Origin: Luteimonas sp. JM171 | Lineage (GTDB): Bacteria; Pseudomonadota; Gammaproteobacteria; Xanthomonadales; Xanthomonadaceae | Assembly (NCBI RefSeq): GCF_001717465.1 | Contig: NZ_CP017074.1 | Span: forward strand, 1,454,873 to 1,518,872 | DNA: 64,000 nucleotides | Reading direction: 5' to 3' | Part shown: piece after piece, positions 34,004 through 43,236 of the stretch | Layout of the letters: every line of letters begins with the position of its first letter | Numbering within the stretch: the first letter of the stretch is position 1 | The notes under the pieces: model-generated | Databases searched by the model: none | The model's input: only the letters and a program-made list of their open reading frames with translations | What the model was told of the DNA's origin: nothing | Made by a program: the position numbers and the translations under genes

Positions 34004-34521
34004 GGGAACACCTTCCGCAGCGGGACTTCGTAACGTTGCTTGATTGACTTGATCATGCCCTCGGGGTCGTCGGTGCTCAGCACGTGCACCAGCATGTGCT
34101 TGCGGTCCTCCGACAGGGCGGCCGCCACGGTCCCCGGGGTCAGGGTGATCACCGCCGCCAGGGCCGAGATCCCGTGGATGTTGGTCAGCTCCAGCGGAAT
34201 CCAGATGAAGTGCGGAGTGAGCTTGCGCTCGGGGCCCAGCACCTGGCGGGCCACGGTGAAGTTGGCCTTGACCAGGTCCCACAGCAGCAGTCCGGCGAGC
34301 ATCAGGAACACGTCCAGCCGGGCCATGCGCGCGAACTCGCGCTCCAGGCGCGCGGCGATCATCGGCATGACCACGGCCAGCAGCAGGCCCATGAGAAGGT
34401 TGGCCGGAACGGCCGTCTCGGCCATCAGCAGCCAGAACGCCAGCACCGTCAGGCTCTGCGGGATCGACGGCAGCCACCTGCGGCGCAGCAACAGCAGCTT
34501 CCTCAAGGTCTGTCGTCTCAT
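34000..34521 (-). CDS. mrpE: Na+/H+ antiporter subunit E (MrpE)
   Basis: 173 residues. N-terminal membrane segments (SLTVLAFWLLMAETAVPAN, LLMGLLLAVVMPMIA) are followed by the conserved MrpE stretch FLMLAGLLLWDLVKANFTVARQVLG and a cytosolic C-terminal region with PGTVAAALSEDRKHMLVHVL. It overlaps its neighbours mrpD and mrpF by 4 nt. Required for assembly of the antiporter complex in known systems. Confidence 0.92.
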   Translation of the reverse strand: MRRQTLRKLLLLRRRWLPSIPQSLTVLAFWLLMAETAVPANLLMGLLLAVVMPMIAARLEREFARMARLDVFLMLAGLLLWDLVKANFTVARQVLGPERKLTPHFIWIPLELTNIHGISALAAVITLTPGTVAAALSEDRKHMLVHVLSTDDPEGMIKSIKQRYEVPLRKVFP

Positions 34522-36047
34522 GGCGACGGCTCCCGGATCTGCGGCTGGGTGTCCTGGACCCGCTGGATGTAGCTGCCGGGATCAAGCACCTGGCGGGCGG
34601 TGGCGTCGGTGTAGCGCAGGATCGGGCCGGCGGCCACGGTCATGGCCACGCCATAGGCCAGCAGCAGGACGGTCGCACCCACCTCGATCGGGCGGGGCGA
34701 GGGCGGCGGCTTGGCGTCGCCCACGGCCTCGACGCGCCAGAACAGGCGGGTCCCGGTACGGGACAGGCCGATGATCACCAGCAGGCTTCCACCCAGGATC
34801 GCGGCCCAGACCCAGGCGGTGTCCGCGGCGGGTACCGCGTCGAGCACGACGAACTTGCCGATGAAGCCCGACAGCGGTGGCAGGCCCGCCACGGAGACCG
34901 CGGCGATCGCGTACATCATCCCGGAGGCCGAGCGGGTCGGCGGGGCGATCGGCAACAGGTGGTCGCCCATGCTGCCGCGCTGGCGCTGCACGAGGTCGGC
35001 GATGAGGAACAGCGCCGCGGTGACAAACACGCTGTGCGCCAGGTAGTACAGGCCGCCACTGATCGCTTCAGCGTTCGCCAGCGCGAACGCAATGAACAGA
35101 GTCCCGGCCGAAAGCATCACCAGGTAGGCCACGGCGGCGCGCAGCCGGGTGGCTCCCACCACGCCGATGGCTGCCACCACCAGCGTCACCGCGCCGGCGG
35201 CCACCAGCGCATCCCAGGCGAAGTCCGCCAGCGGGCCGGCGGTGCTGCCGAACACCAGGGTGTACACCCGCAGGACGGCATACAGGCCGACCTTGGTCAT
35301 GATCGTGAACAGTGCTGCCACCGCCGCCGGCGCGCGCGAATAGGTCTCCGGCAGCCAGATGTACAGCGGCAGCAGCGCCGCCTTGGCGCAGAACACCACC
35401 AGCAGCAGCCCGGCCGCGGCCTTCACCATGGCCACGTCCTCTGGCGCGGTCTGTGCCACCCGCACCGCCATCTCGGCCATGTTGAGGGTGCCGAGCATGC
35501 CGTAGAGCAGGCCCAGCGCGATCAGGAACAGGGTGGAGGCGGCGATGTTGAAGACCACGTAATGCAGCCCGGCCGCGATGCGCGGGCCCAGCGCGCCGCT
35601 GAGCAGCAGCCCGTACGAGGCAATCAGCATCACCTCGAAGAACACGAACAGGTTGAACAGGTCGCCGGTCATGAACGAGCCGTTGAGCCCGGCCAGCTGG
35701 AGCTGGAACAGCGCGTGGAAATGCAGCGCGCGCTTGTCCCAGCCGGCGGACGCGTGCAGCAGGCAGGGAACTGCCAGCAGCGTGGTGGTGAGGACCATCA
35801 GCGCGCTGAGGCGGTCGATCACCAGGGTGATGCCCAGCCGCGCCGGCCAGTCACCCACCAGGTAGGCGATGATTTCGCCGCCCGAGGCGGCGCTGACCAG
35901 CGCCACTGCCACCGCCACCTGGACCGCCATCGAGATCCACGCGCCGACGCGCAGCACGCTGGTGCTCTGCTTGCGTTCGAGCAGGAGCAGGATCGCTCCC
36001 GCGACCAGCGGCACCAGGATCGGGAAGGTGGGAAGGTGCATCATCAT
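34518..36047 (-). CDS. mrpD: Na+/H+ antiporter subunit D (MrpD)
   Basis: 509 residues with about 14 membrane segments. It belongs to the same family as respiratory complex I NuoN/NuoM. Conserved features include FEVMLIASYGLLLSG (membrane glutamate for proton transfer), VVFCAKAALLPLYIWLPETYSRAPAAVAALFTIMTKVG with the conserved lysines, and LSGFIGKFVVL. Starts MMMH; three adjacent ATGs (36041, 36044, 36047) make the exact start uncertain by two residues. Confidence 0.94.
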   Translation of the reverse strand: MMMHLPTFPILVPLVAGAILLLLERKQSTSVLRVGAWISMAVQVAVAVALVSAASGGEIIAYLVGDWPARLGITLVIDRLSALMVLTTTLLAVPCLLHASAGWDKRALHFHALFQLQLAGLNGSFMTGDLFNLFVFFEVMLIASYGLLLSGALGPRIAAGLHYVVFNIAASTLFLIALGLLYGMLGTLNMAEMAVRVAQTAPEDVAMVKAAAGLLLVVFCAKAALLPLYIWLPETYSRAPAAVAALFTIMTKVGLYAVLRVYTLVFGSTAGPLADFAWDALVAAGAVTLVVAAIGVVGATRLRAAVAYLVMLSAGTLFIAFALANAEAISGGLYYLAHSVFVTAALFLIADLVQRQRGSMGDHLLPIAPPTRSASGMMYAIAAVSVAGLPPLSGFIGKFVVLDAVPAADTAWVWAAILGGSLLVIIGLSRTGTRLFWRVEAVGDAKPPPSPRPIEVGATVLLLAYGVAMTVAAGPILRYTDATARQVLDPGSYIQRVQDTQPQIREPSP

Positions 36048-36397
36048 CGCTGGTTTTCCGACGGCTCATCCGCGTCGACATGGTCGCTGCGCAGGTCGGC
36101 GTGGTTGCGCATCGCCACCACCACGGCCACCGCGGTCATCGCGAACGCGATCACGATCGCGGTCAGCACCAGCGCCTGCGGCAGGGGATCGGCGTGGTTG
36201 GCCAGCGTGGCCTCCACGCCGTCCATCAGCACCGGCGGCTTGCCCACCACCAGCCGGCCGGCGGAGAAGATGAGCAGGTTGGTGGCATAGGAAAGCAGCG
36301 TCAGACCGAGGATCACGTCGAACGTGCGCGCGCGCAGCAGCAGGTAGACCCCGCCGCCGGTCAGCACGCCGATCGCGGTTGCCAGTGCAAACTCCAT
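36044..36397 (-). CDS. mrpC: Na+/H+ antiporter subunit C (MrpC)
   Basis: 117 residues, three membrane segments, homologous to NuoK. The family stretch GLTLLSYATNLLIFSAGRL and the C-terminal LPQALVLTAIVIAFAMTAVAV are visible, including the conserved LTAIVI motif of MrpC/NuoK. Its start and the mrpA/B stop overlap by one base; its stop overlaps mrpD by 4 nt. Confidence 0.94.
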   Translation of the reverse strand: MEFALATAIGVLTGGGVYLLLRARTFDVILGLTLLSYATNLLIFSAGRLVVGKPPVLMDGVEATLANHADPLPQALVLTAIVIAFAMTAVAVVVAMRNHADLRSDHVDADEPSENQR

Positions 36398-39177
36398 CAA
36401 TAGGGCTCCTGGTACGCCTGCTGGCGGTGCTTGACGGTACCCATCGTCGAGAGCATCAGCAGCGCGCTGGCGAACACCACCACGTACACGCCGATGTCGA
36501 ACACCAGGGCGCTGGCAATGGGGAGGTAGCCGATCACGGGCAGGTGCAGGTCCAGGTGGCCGCTGGTGAGGAAGGGCAGGCCGAACAGCCACGAGCCGAT
36601 GCCGCCAGCGGCAGCGATCAGCAGGCCCAGCCCGATGCCGCGCACATAGTCGAAGCCGAACGTGGCCTCGACCGTCCGGGCCCCTTGCAGCACGTACTTG
36701 ATCAGCACCGGCACCGCGATGGCCAGGCCGGCGATGAAGCCGCCCCCGGGCGCGTTGTGCCCGCGCAGGAACAGGTAGATCGACACCGTCAGCGTCAGCG
36801 GGAAGATGAGCTGGGTCAGGTCGGCCGGGATCGGCAGCGGCACCGGCGGCCCCGGCATGACCTGGTCGGGCCGCAGCCGCGCCCAGCGCAGCAGCGCGTG
36901 CACCACCAGCCCGGCGATGCCGAACACCGCGATCTCGCCGAAGGTGTCCAGGCCGCGGAAGTCCACCAGGGTCACGTTGACCACGTTGGCGCCGTAGGCC
37001 TCGGGCAGGGAGCGGGCCAGCAACTCGCCTGCGATGGTCTGCGACGGGCGCACCATCATTGCGTACGCCAGCGCGGCAACGCCGCCGCCCGCGGCCACCG
37101 ACAGGCTGATGTCGCGCAGGCGGCGCATCCTGGAGCGCTGCTGCGGCGACTGCTTGGGCAGGTAGTTGAGCGCCATCATCAGCATGGCGATGGTCACCAT
37201 CTCCACCAGGATCTGCGTCAGCGCCAGGTCCGGCGCGGAGAGGTAGACGAACACCAGGCTGACCATCAGCCCCACCGAGCCGATGATGATCAGCGCGGTC
37301 AGGCGCTTGCTGTGCATTGCCACGGTGGCCAGCGTGCCCACCACCAGCACCGCCCACACCACCCAGCCCATCAGCGGCAGGTGCTGCGAGGTGCCGGGCA
37401 ATTCGAGCAGCGCGGCGGGATCGGCCAGGAACGGCGCCGCGCCCAGCGCCATGGCCGCGATCAGCAGCCAGAACAGGCTGCGCCGCATGCCGCCGGCGAC
37501 CACCCACTCCGAGGCCCCGCGCGCGGCGCTGAACAGTCCTTCCACGTGGAAGTGGAACCAGTTGCGCCCGTGCGTGCGGATGATCGCCGCGTGGATGTCG
37601 AACAGCCGGCGCAAGCCGAAATACAGCGCCACGCCGAACACCAGCCCCAGGAAACTCAGCAGCAACGGCAGGTTGAACCCGTGCCACACCGCCAGCGTGA
37701 ACTCCGGCGCCGCCGGCCCCAGCGTGCCGCGCACCGCGGTTTCCAGGAACGGCCCCACCACCATCGCCGGCAGCACGCCCACTGCCAGGCACAGCAGCAC
37801 CAGTACCGCCACCGGGATCCGCATCCAGCGTGGCGGCTCGTGCGGCACCACGTCGATGTCGCGCGGACCCTGGCCGTAGAACGTGTCATGCACGAAGCGC
37901 AGGCTGTAGGCCACGCCGAACACGCCCGCCAGCAGCGCCACAATCGACATCGCCCACCGGAACATCTCCGGGCCCTGCACTTCCAGCGCCTCGGCGAAGA
38001 ACATTTCCTTGGACAGGAAGCCGTTGAGCAACGGGATGCCCGCCATCGCCAGCGAGGCGATGATCGCCAGCGCGCTGGTATAGGGCATGTACTTGCGCAG
38101 GTTGCCCAGGCGGCGCATGTCGCGGGTGCCGGTCTCGTGGTCGATGATGCCCGCCGCCATGAACAGCGACGCCTTGAAGGTGGCGTGGTTGATGATGTGG
38201 AACAGCCCGGCCACCACCGCCATCGGGGTGGAGAGCCCGAACAGCAGCGTGATCAGGCCCAGGTGCGAAATCGTGGAATACGCCAGCAGTCCCTTGAGGT
38301 CGTGCTGGAAGATCGCGAACCAGGCGCCTGCCACCAGGGTGATCGCGCCGATCGAGCTGACCACGTAAAAGAACAGGTCGCCCTCGGCCAGAGCCGGGTG
38401 CAGGCGCGCGAGCAGGAACACGCCCGCCTTCACCATCGTGGCCGAGTGCAGGTAGGCCGAGACCGGGGTCGGCGCCGCCATCGCCTGCGGCAGCCAGAAG
38501 TGGAACGGGAACTGTGCGCTCTTGGTGAACACGCCCAGCAGCACCAGCCCCAGAATCGCCGGGTACAGCGGGCTGGCGGCGATCAGCTCGCCCGAGGCCA
38601 GCACCACGTCCAGGTCGTAGCTGCCGGTGACCCGGCCGATCAGCAGCACGCCGCCCAGCAGCGCCAGACCGCCCAGGCCGGTGATCGTCAGCGCCATGCG
38701 CGCGCCCTGGCGCGCGTCCTGGCGGTGCGACCAGAAGCCGATCAGCAGGAACGAGCTGATCGAGGTGAGCTCCCAGAACACCACCATCAGCAGCAGGTTG
38801 CCGGCGAGCACCAGGCCCAGCATCGAGCCCATGAACAGCAGCAGGTAACTGAAGAAGCGCGGCGCCGAATCGTTGCTGGCCAGGTAATAGTGGGCGTACA
38901 TCACGATCAGCCCGCCAATGCCCAGCACCAGCCCGGCGAACATCCACGCCAGCCCGTCCAGGCGCAGGTCGAACATCAGCCCGAACTGTGGAATCCACTC
39001 ATGGACCGCCCGCGGCACGTCGCCGCCCATAACCGTGGGCGTGAATGAAGCAAGGATTGCCAGACCAAGCAGGGGTGCAGCGGCAGCCATCCACGCGGTC
39101 GCTGAGCGGGGCACGGTACGCAGTACCGCCACCGACAGCGCCAGCACGAAAGGCAAGGCCAACAGTACCTCCAGCAT
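36397..39177 (-). CDS. mrpA: Na+/H+ antiporter fused subunits A and B (MrpA/B)
   Basis: 926 residues. The N-terminal two thirds are NuoL-like MrpA with VVFWELTSISSFLLIGFW, the conserved KSAQFPFHFWLPQAMAAPTPVSAYLHSATMVKAG stretch (about residues 210-245) and NGFLSKEMFF. Residues from about 660 on are MrpB-like: LVSLVFVYLSAPDLALTQILVEMV and the signature RGHNAPGGGFIAGL. This A/B fusion defines group-2 Mrp (Pha-type) operons. First gene of the operon; ATG 39177 leaves 173 nt to the divergent epimerase gene. Ion selectivity (Na+ or K+) cannot be read from sequence. Confidence 0.95.
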   Translation of the reverse strand: MLEVLLALPFVLALSVAVLRTVPRSATAWMAAAAPLLGLAILASFTPTVMGGDVPRAVHEWIPQFGLMFDLRLDGLAWMFAGLVLGIGGLIVMYAHYYLASNDSAPRFFSYLLLFMGSMLGLVLAGNLLLMVVFWELTSISSFLLIGFWSHRQDARQGARMALTITGLGGLALLGGVLLIGRVTGSYDLDVVLASGELIAASPLYPAILGLVLLGVFTKSAQFPFHFWLPQAMAAPTPVSAYLHSATMVKAGVFLLARLHPALAEGDLFFYVVSSIGAITLVAGAWFAIFQHDLKGLLAYSTISHLGLITLLFGLSTPMAVVAGLFHIINHATFKASLFMAAGIIDHETGTRDMRRLGNLRKYMPYTSALAIIASLAMAGIPLLNGFLSKEMFFAEALEVQGPEMFRWAMSIVALLAGVFGVAYSLRFVHDTFYGQGPRDIDVVPHEPPRWMRIPVAVLVLLCLAVGVLPAMVVGPFLETAVRGTLGPAAPEFTLAVWHGFNLPLLLSFLGLVFGVALYFGLRRLFDIHAAIIRTHGRNWFHFHVEGLFSAARGASEWVVAGGMRRSLFWLLIAAMALGAAPFLADPAALLELPGTSQHLPLMGWVVWAVLVVGTLATVAMHSKRLTALIIIGSVGLMVSLVFVYLSAPDLALTQILVEMVTIAMLMMALNYLPKQSPQQRSRMRRLRDISLSVAAGGGVAALAYAMMVRPSQTIAGELLARSLPEAYGANVVNVTLVDFRGLDTFGEIAVFGIAGLVVHALLRWARLRPDQVMPGPPVPLPIPADLTQLIFPLTLTVSIYLFLRGHNAPGGGFIAGLAIAVPVLIKYVLQGARTVEATFGFDYVRGIGLGLLIAAAGGIGSWLFGLPFLTSGHLDLHLPVIGYLPIASALVFDIGVYVVVFASALLMLSTMGTVKHRQQAYQEPY

Positions 39178-39276
39178 CGGGCTCCTTTATGCACACGGTT
39201 TGGGGGAAGGGTGCGCGCGGCCAGCGCGCAAAGACGCCGAAGGATTCTAGCAGGCCGATTCGGCTTTCCGGCGGGC

Positions 39277-39282
39277 TATCCT
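39277..39282 (+). promoter_or_regulatory. Putative -10 box (TATCCT) for the mini-ORF/epimerase unit
   Basis: TATCCT lies exactly 12 nt before an ATG at 39289 that opens a 21-codon mini-ORF ending over the epimerase start. Confidence 0.35.
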
Positions 39283-39288
39283 TGTCCG

Positions 39289-39354
39289 ATGCCTGTGCGA
39301 CTCCCAGCCGCCGCCGCGCGCGGCGCAGACCCCCACGGCACGGGCGTGCGATGA
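39289..39354 (+). CDS. Possible leaderless 21-codon leader ORF before the epimerase
   Basis: ATG 39289 starts a short peptide (MPVRLPAAAARG...) whose TGA (39352-39354) overlaps the epimerase ATG 39351. A TATCCT box is 12 nt upstream of the mini-ORF ATG. The peptide has no recognisable function; translational coupling is the likely use, if any. Chance cannot be ruled out. Confidence 0.3.
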   Translation: MPVRLPAAAARGADPHGTGVR

Positions 39355-40247
39355 GTGCGCCCGTGGCCCTGGTGTTCGGTGGCAGCGGGCAGATCGGCCA
39401 CGCGTTGCTCGCGCGCCTGGCGGCGCAGGGCTGGCATTGCCTGGCCATCTCTCGCGAGCGGCGCGAGGACCGCGACGGGGTCCGCTGGCTGCGTGGGTGC
39501 CTGGATCCGGCCGCCGCGTCGCAGGGCCTGCCCGGCCGTTGCGACGCCATCTTCAGCTGCGGTCCGCTCGACCTGTTTTCGATCTGGTACGCCGGAAGCG
39601 GCCTGGACTGCGGGCGCATCCTCGCCTTCGGCTCCACCAGCCGCGACGTCAAGCGCCACGCGCAGGATCCAGACGAACGCGCGCTGGCCGACGTCCTGCG
39701 CCGCGCCGAAGAGCGCGTGTTCGATGCGGCCGCCGCCCGCGGTGTCCATGCCACCCTGCTCCGGCCCACCCTGGTCTATGGCGCCGGCCGCGATGCCAAT
39801 CTCACCCGCATCGCCCGGCTGGCCACCCGCGCCGGCTTCTTCCCCCTGCCGCGCGGCGCCACCGGCCTGCGACAGCCCGTCCACGTGGAAGACCTCGCCG
39901 CCGCGGCCGCGGACGCGGCTGACAGCCCGGCCACCCATGGCAAGGCGTACGCGCTCCCGGGCGGCGAAACCCTGCCTTACCGCGAGATGGTCGCCCGCAC
40001 CCTGGCCGCGCTCCCATCGAAACCCAGCCTCCTCGAACTTCCTGGTCCGATCTTCCGAGTGGCGCTCTCAGCCGCCCGCGCCACCGGTCGTCTGCAGGGT
40101 CTCCCTCCAGGCGCGATCGCCCGGATGCGCGAAGACCTCGTCTTCGATGCCACGCCAGCCCAGCGCGATTTCGGATATGCGCCACGCGGTTTCCACCCAA
40201 CCGCGCAGACCTTCTTCCCGCCGGAATCTGACGGCGGCCACGTCTGA
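39351..40247 (+). CDS. NAD-dependent epimerase/dehydratase-like protein
   Basis: 298 residues. An extended SDR fold with an N-terminal Rossmann loop (VFGGSGQIGHAL, residues 9-20) but with a poor catalytic region: the usual YxxxK is not obvious, and the middle reads LAFGSTSRDVKRHAQDPDERAL, which keeps a Ser/Thr stretch. RPTLVYGAGRDANLTRIA resembles the sugar-nucleotide epimerase group. It may be an atypical or non-catalytic SDR, such as an NAD(P)-binding protein. Oriented away from the mrp operon. Confidence 0.8.
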   Translation: MSAPVALVFGGSGQIGHALLARLAAQGWHCLAISRERREDRDGVRWLRGCLDPAAASQGLPGRCDAIFSCGPLDLFSIWYAGSGLDCGRILAFGSTSRDVKRHAQDPDERALADVLRRAEERVFDAAAARGVHATLLRPTLVYGAGRDANLTRIARLATRAGFFPLPRGATGLRQPVHVEDLAAAAADAADSPATHGKAYALPGGETLPYREMVARTLAALPSKPSLLELPGPIFRVALSAARATGRLQGLPPGAIARMREDLVFDATPAQRDFGYAPRGFHPTAQTFFPPESDGGHV

Positions 40248-40248
40248 G

Positions 40249-40356
40249 GGGCCGGCGGGGCAGCCCTGTGTGGGACTGTCCGCGCCATGGACGGCGCGGA
40301 CAAGCCCCCATGGACGGGTTCACGGCGTGTCCCGCACAGGGCTGCCCCGCCGGCCC
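40249..40356. repeat. Palindromic repeat family D, copy 1
   Basis: Arms of 28 bp (40249-40276 and 40329-40356; one mismatch) enclose a 52-bp core with a strong inner hairpin (TCCGCGCC / GGCGCGGA). The core, read on the minus strand, is nearly the same as at 52569-52620. The element fills almost the whole 120-bp gap between two convergent genes, so it may act as a two-way terminator. Confidence 0.92.
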
Positions 40357-40367
40357 GCCCGCGAACC

Positions 40368-41330
40368 TTACGACTGCCGGTTTCCCGCCACCGCCTCATC
40401 AGACGCCACGGCCACCGCCGCCGCTGGCGCCGCATCGTTCACCGGCGTGCGCGATTTCTGCAGCGTGCGCACCGCGATCACCAGCACCCCGCCCAGCACC
40501 ATTGCCCCGCCGATCCACATCGCCGGCCCTGGACGGTCACCCCAGAACACGATCCCCAGCAGCACCGCCAGCACCGGCGTGAGCAGCAGGTAGGGCGTCA
40601 CCTGCGCCACCTGGTGCCGCTGCACCAGGTAATAGAACAGCCCGTGCCCCAGCAGCGAGGCGAACACCGCCGCGTACAGCGCACCGCCCCAGCCGACCCA
40701 CGTCGCCTCGCGCAGCTGCGCAAACCCCTGCGGCTCGAACACCGCGCTGATCGCCAGCAGCACCGGCAGCGCGATGATCGCCGTCCAGCCCTGCTGGCTC
40801 ACCATGTCCACCCCGCGCAGGCCGCGCATCAGCACCGTGCCCAGCGCCAGCATCAGCGCCGAGAGGAGCATCATCACCAGCGCCAGCGGGCTCTGCAGCA
40901 CCATCGGGTCCAGGCCCAGCACCAGCACCCCGGCGAAGCTGATCGTGATCGCCAGCGCCGTGCGCCAGGCGAAGCGTTCGCCCAGCACCCACCAGGCCAG
41001 GATCACCGCCATCGGCACGTAGCTCTGCGCCACGATCGCCGGCGAGGAGAGGTTCCCCGCCAGCTTCAGCCCCAGGAAGCTGGTGCCGAAATGCAGCGCC
41101 CCGTTGAGCACCGCCACCGCCGCCATCCGCCACCACTGGTCGCGCGGCGGCGGCTTGATGAACCACACCAGCATCAGGGTCAGGATCGCCACCCGCACCG
41201 CGGTGTAGAGGAACGGCGGGATCTCCTGGAGCGCGTACGCCGAGACCAGGAAGTTCAGCGCCCAGAACAGGCAGATCAACAGCACCAGGACCAGGTCGCG
41301 ACCGACCAGTCCCTTGAACGCGGGACTCAT
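40368..41330 (-). CDS. DMT superfamily (EamA) transporter
   Basis: 320 residues with ten predicted membrane segments as two EamA repeats. The first repeat starts with LVLVLLICLFWALNFLVSAYAL and contains ALHFGTSFLGLKLAGNLSSPAIVAQ; the second begins near LALVMMLLSALMLALGTVLMRGL and ends with VTPYLLLTPVLAVLLGIVFWGD. The family exports amino acids or other small metabolites; the substrate here is unknown. It is the last gene of a minus-strand unit with purC and the DUF962 gene. Confidence 0.88.
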   Translation of the reverse strand: MSPAFKGLVGRDLVLVLLICLFWALNFLVSAYALQEIPPFLYTAVRVAILTLMLVWFIKPPPRDQWWRMAAVAVLNGALHFGTSFLGLKLAGNLSSPAIVAQSYVPMAVILAWWVLGERFAWRTALAITISFAGVLVLGLDPMVLQSPLALVMMLLSALMLALGTVLMRGLRGVDMVSQQGWTAIIALPVLLAISAVFEPQGFAQLREATWVGWGGALYAAVFASLLGHGLFYYLVQRHQVAQVTPYLLLTPVLAVLLGIVFWGDRPGPAMWIGGAMVLGGVLVIAVRTLQKSRTPVNDAAPAAAVAVASDEAVAGNRQS

Positions 41331-41334
41331 GGCC

Positions 41335-41817
41335 TCACCAGCGCAGGCCGAGCTGGCGGTACAGCTTGGCCAGCACCCAGGCCGGCCCGATCAGCAGGTA
41401 GCGCAGATCGGTGAGGAAGCTGGGCTTCCTGCCTTCGTACAGCTTGCTGTGGCCCACGAACTGGGCGATCCACGCCACCACGAACACGCCGACCGCCAGC
41501 CACAGCAGGCCCGGCGTGCCCAGGCGGGCGTGCAGCCACCAGGTCAGCGCGGCCATCGCCACGAACACCAGCAGCATCCCGAGCCCGAGTGCCCGCGAGG
41601 CACGGTAGTAGAACAGCCACGCCGCGAACATCGCCATCGCCGCCCAGATCCCCTGCTGGAACAGCCCGCCCGCCGGAATGCACCACAGCAGCGCGATCAC
41701 GCTCCACAGGATCAGCGGCACCGCCACCACGTGGATGCGCTGGTTGGTCTGGTTGCGGTGGTCGTCCGAGTAGCTGGCGAACCAGCGGTCGATCGGGCGT
41801 CCGGCGGCGGGGTCCAT
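41335..41817 (-). CDS. DUF962/Mpo1-like membrane protein
   Basis: 160 residues with about four membrane segments. The family markers are an N-terminal NQRIHVVAVPLILW (conserved Asn and His) and the second-half WIAQFVGHSKLYEGRKPSFLTDLRYLLIGP. Yeast Mpo1, of the same family, is an Fe2+-dependent dioxygenase of fatty-acid alpha-oxidation; the bacterial role is not known. It starts 10 nt after purC and its stop is 4 nt before the EamA gene, so the three form an operon. Confidence 0.85.
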   Translation of the reverse strand: MDPAAGRPIDRWFASYSDDHRNQTNQRIHVVAVPLILWSVIALLWCIPAGGLFQQGIWAAMAMFAAWLFYYRASRALGLGMLLVFVAMAALTWWLHARLGTPGLLWLAVGVFVVAWIAQFVGHSKLYEGRKPSFLTDLRYLLIGPAWVLAKLYRQLGLRW

Positions 41818-41827
41818 GTCCGGGTCC

Positions 41828-42760
41828 TCAGTCGATGGTGATGCCGGCGAGCAGCCGCAGTGCCTCGGCGTAGCGGGCGCGGGTGCGCTCGATCACCTCC
41901 GGCGGCAGGCGCGGGCCGGGCGCGGTCTTGTTCCAGTCCTGCGTTTCCAGCCAGTCACGCACGATCTGCTTGTCGTAGCTGGGCGGGCTGGTGCCCACCT
42001 CGTACTCGTCGGCCAACCAGTAGCGCGACGAATCCGGGGTCAACATCTCATCCATCACGTACAGGCGGCCGTCGGCGTCGGTGCCGAATTCGAACTTGGT
42101 GTCGGCCAGCAGGATCCCGCGCTCGGCCGCGTGCGCCGCGGCGAACCGGTACAGGCGCAGGGTGGCGTCGCGGATCTGCTCGGCCAGCTCGCCGCCGATG
42201 CGGTGGACCATGGCGTCGAAGTCGATGTTCTCGTCGTGCTCGCCCGGCGCCGCCTTGCTGGAAGGCGTGAACACCGGCTCGGCCAGCTGCTCGGCCTGGC
42301 GCAGGCCGTCGGGCAGGCGGATGCCGCTGACGTGGCCGGTGCGCTGGTAGTCCTTCCAGCCGCTGCCGATGAGATACCCGCGGGCGATCGCCTCCACCGG
42401 CAGCGGCCGCAGCTTGCGCGCCACCACCGAGCGCTTTTCATACAGCGCCGGGTCCACGCCTTCCGGCAGCACCGAGGCGACCTCGATGCCGGTCAGGTGG
42501 TTGCGCATCAGGTGCTCGGTGCGCTGGAACCAGAAGTTGCTGATCTGGCACAGCATCTCGCCCTTGCCCGGGATCGGGTCGGGCAGGATCACGTCGAAGG
42601 CGGAGAGGCGGTCGGTGGCGACGATCAGCAGGCATTGGCCCGGATCGGGCGCGCCGTCGGCGGACGGCGGCTGCCGCCCCAGGTCGAACACGTCGCGGAC
42701 CTTGCCGCGGTGGAAGAGCGGCAGGCCGGGCAGTTCGGCAGTGGTCAATGTCGTTGGCAC
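41828..42760 (-). CDS. purC: SAICAR synthetase (phosphoribosylaminoimidazole-succinocarboxamide synthase)
   Basis: 310 residues, the longer PurC form. It joins CAIR and aspartate with ATP in purine synthesis. Motifs: GKVRDVFDL near the N terminus (here [18 protein letters not shown]), [24 protein letters not shown], the [21 protein letters not shown] segment and DTKFEFG, then [12 protein letters not shown]. The start is a GTG. Upstream on the minus strand a TAAACT hexamer (42793-42798) may be the -10 box. Confidence 0.95.
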   Translation of the reverse strand: MPTTLTTAELPGLPLFHRGKVRDVFDLGRQPPSADGAPDPGQCLLIVATDRLSAFDVILPDPIPGKGEMLCQISNFWFQRTEHLMRNHLTGIEVASVLPEGVDPALYEKRSVVARKLRPLPVEAIARGYLIGSGWKDYQRTGHVSGIRLPDGLRQAEQLAEPVFTPSSKAAPGEHDENIDFDAMVHRIGGELAEQIRDATLRLYRFAAAHAAERGILLADTKFEFGTDADGRLYVMDEMLTPDSSRYWLADEYEVGTSPPSYDKQIVRDWLETQDWNKTAPGPRLPPEVIERTRARYAEALRLLAGITID

Positions 42761-42848
42761 TTGCTAAGCCGGTGGCCAGCGGGCCGGCCAGTTTAGTGCC
42801 ATTCGCGTTCGCGAGTCAGCGTCGCGTCTGCCCGGGGCCAAGTGGCCC

Positions 42849-42854
42849 TACAAT
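42849..42854 (+). promoter_or_regulatory. Putative -10 box (TACAAT), leaderless, DnaJ gene
   Basis: TACAAT begins exactly 12 nt before the ATG at 42861. No Shine-Dalgarno or convincing -35. Confidence 0.45.
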
Positions 42855-42860
42855 GCGCCC

Positions 42861-43193
42861 ATGAAACGCTGGTACGGGAAACTGTTGGGCTTCATCGCCG
42901 GCTGGCTGCTGCTGCGGCATCCGTTCGGGGGCCTGATCGGCCTGCTGATCGGCCACGCCTTCGATGCGGACTGGCTGTTCCCGCGGCGCTCCGCGCCCTT
43001 CGATACCCTGGGGGTCGGGATGGACGCCAGCGATGCCGAGATCGACCAGGCCTACCGGCGCCTGATGTCGCAATACCATCCCGACCGGCTGCCGGGCGCG
43101 GCGCCGGAGCTGCGCGCCCAGGCCGAGAAGCGCTCGCGCGAGATCAACGCCGCCTACGACCAGATCAAGGCCCGCCGCCGCAAGCGCGGCTAG
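42861..43193 (+). CDS. Short membrane-anchored J-domain protein
   Basis: 110 residues. The N terminus ([32 protein letters not shown]) is one glycine-zipper membrane segment like that of DjlA. It is followed directly by a J domain with the HPD motif (YHPDRLP) and helices QAYRRLMSQ and [12 protein letters not shown]. DjlA normally has a TerB-like domain between these parts; here it is missing. It would present a J domain at the membrane to recruit DnaK. The gene lies between purC and rpe. Confidence 0.88.
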   Translation: MKRWYGKLLGFIAGWLLLRHPFGGLIGLLIGHAFDADWLFPRRSAPFDTLGVGMDASDAEIDQAYRRLMSQYHPDRLPGAAPELRAQAEKRSREINAAYDQIKARRRKRG

Positions 43194-43236
43194 CAACGCG
43201 CGGGCGCCGTCCTTCCTCACTGAACCGAGTATCGAG

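Noticed and set aside
36379..39048. An 889-codon plus-strand frame across the mrp operon
   Set aside because: Antisense to mrpA/B; His/Gln/Arg-rich without family motifs, so it is a shadow.
40287..41414. Plus-strand frames running through the palindromic repeats (such as MDGADKPPWTGS)
   Set aside because: They translate repeat DNA and the antisense of the EamA gene; no real gene.
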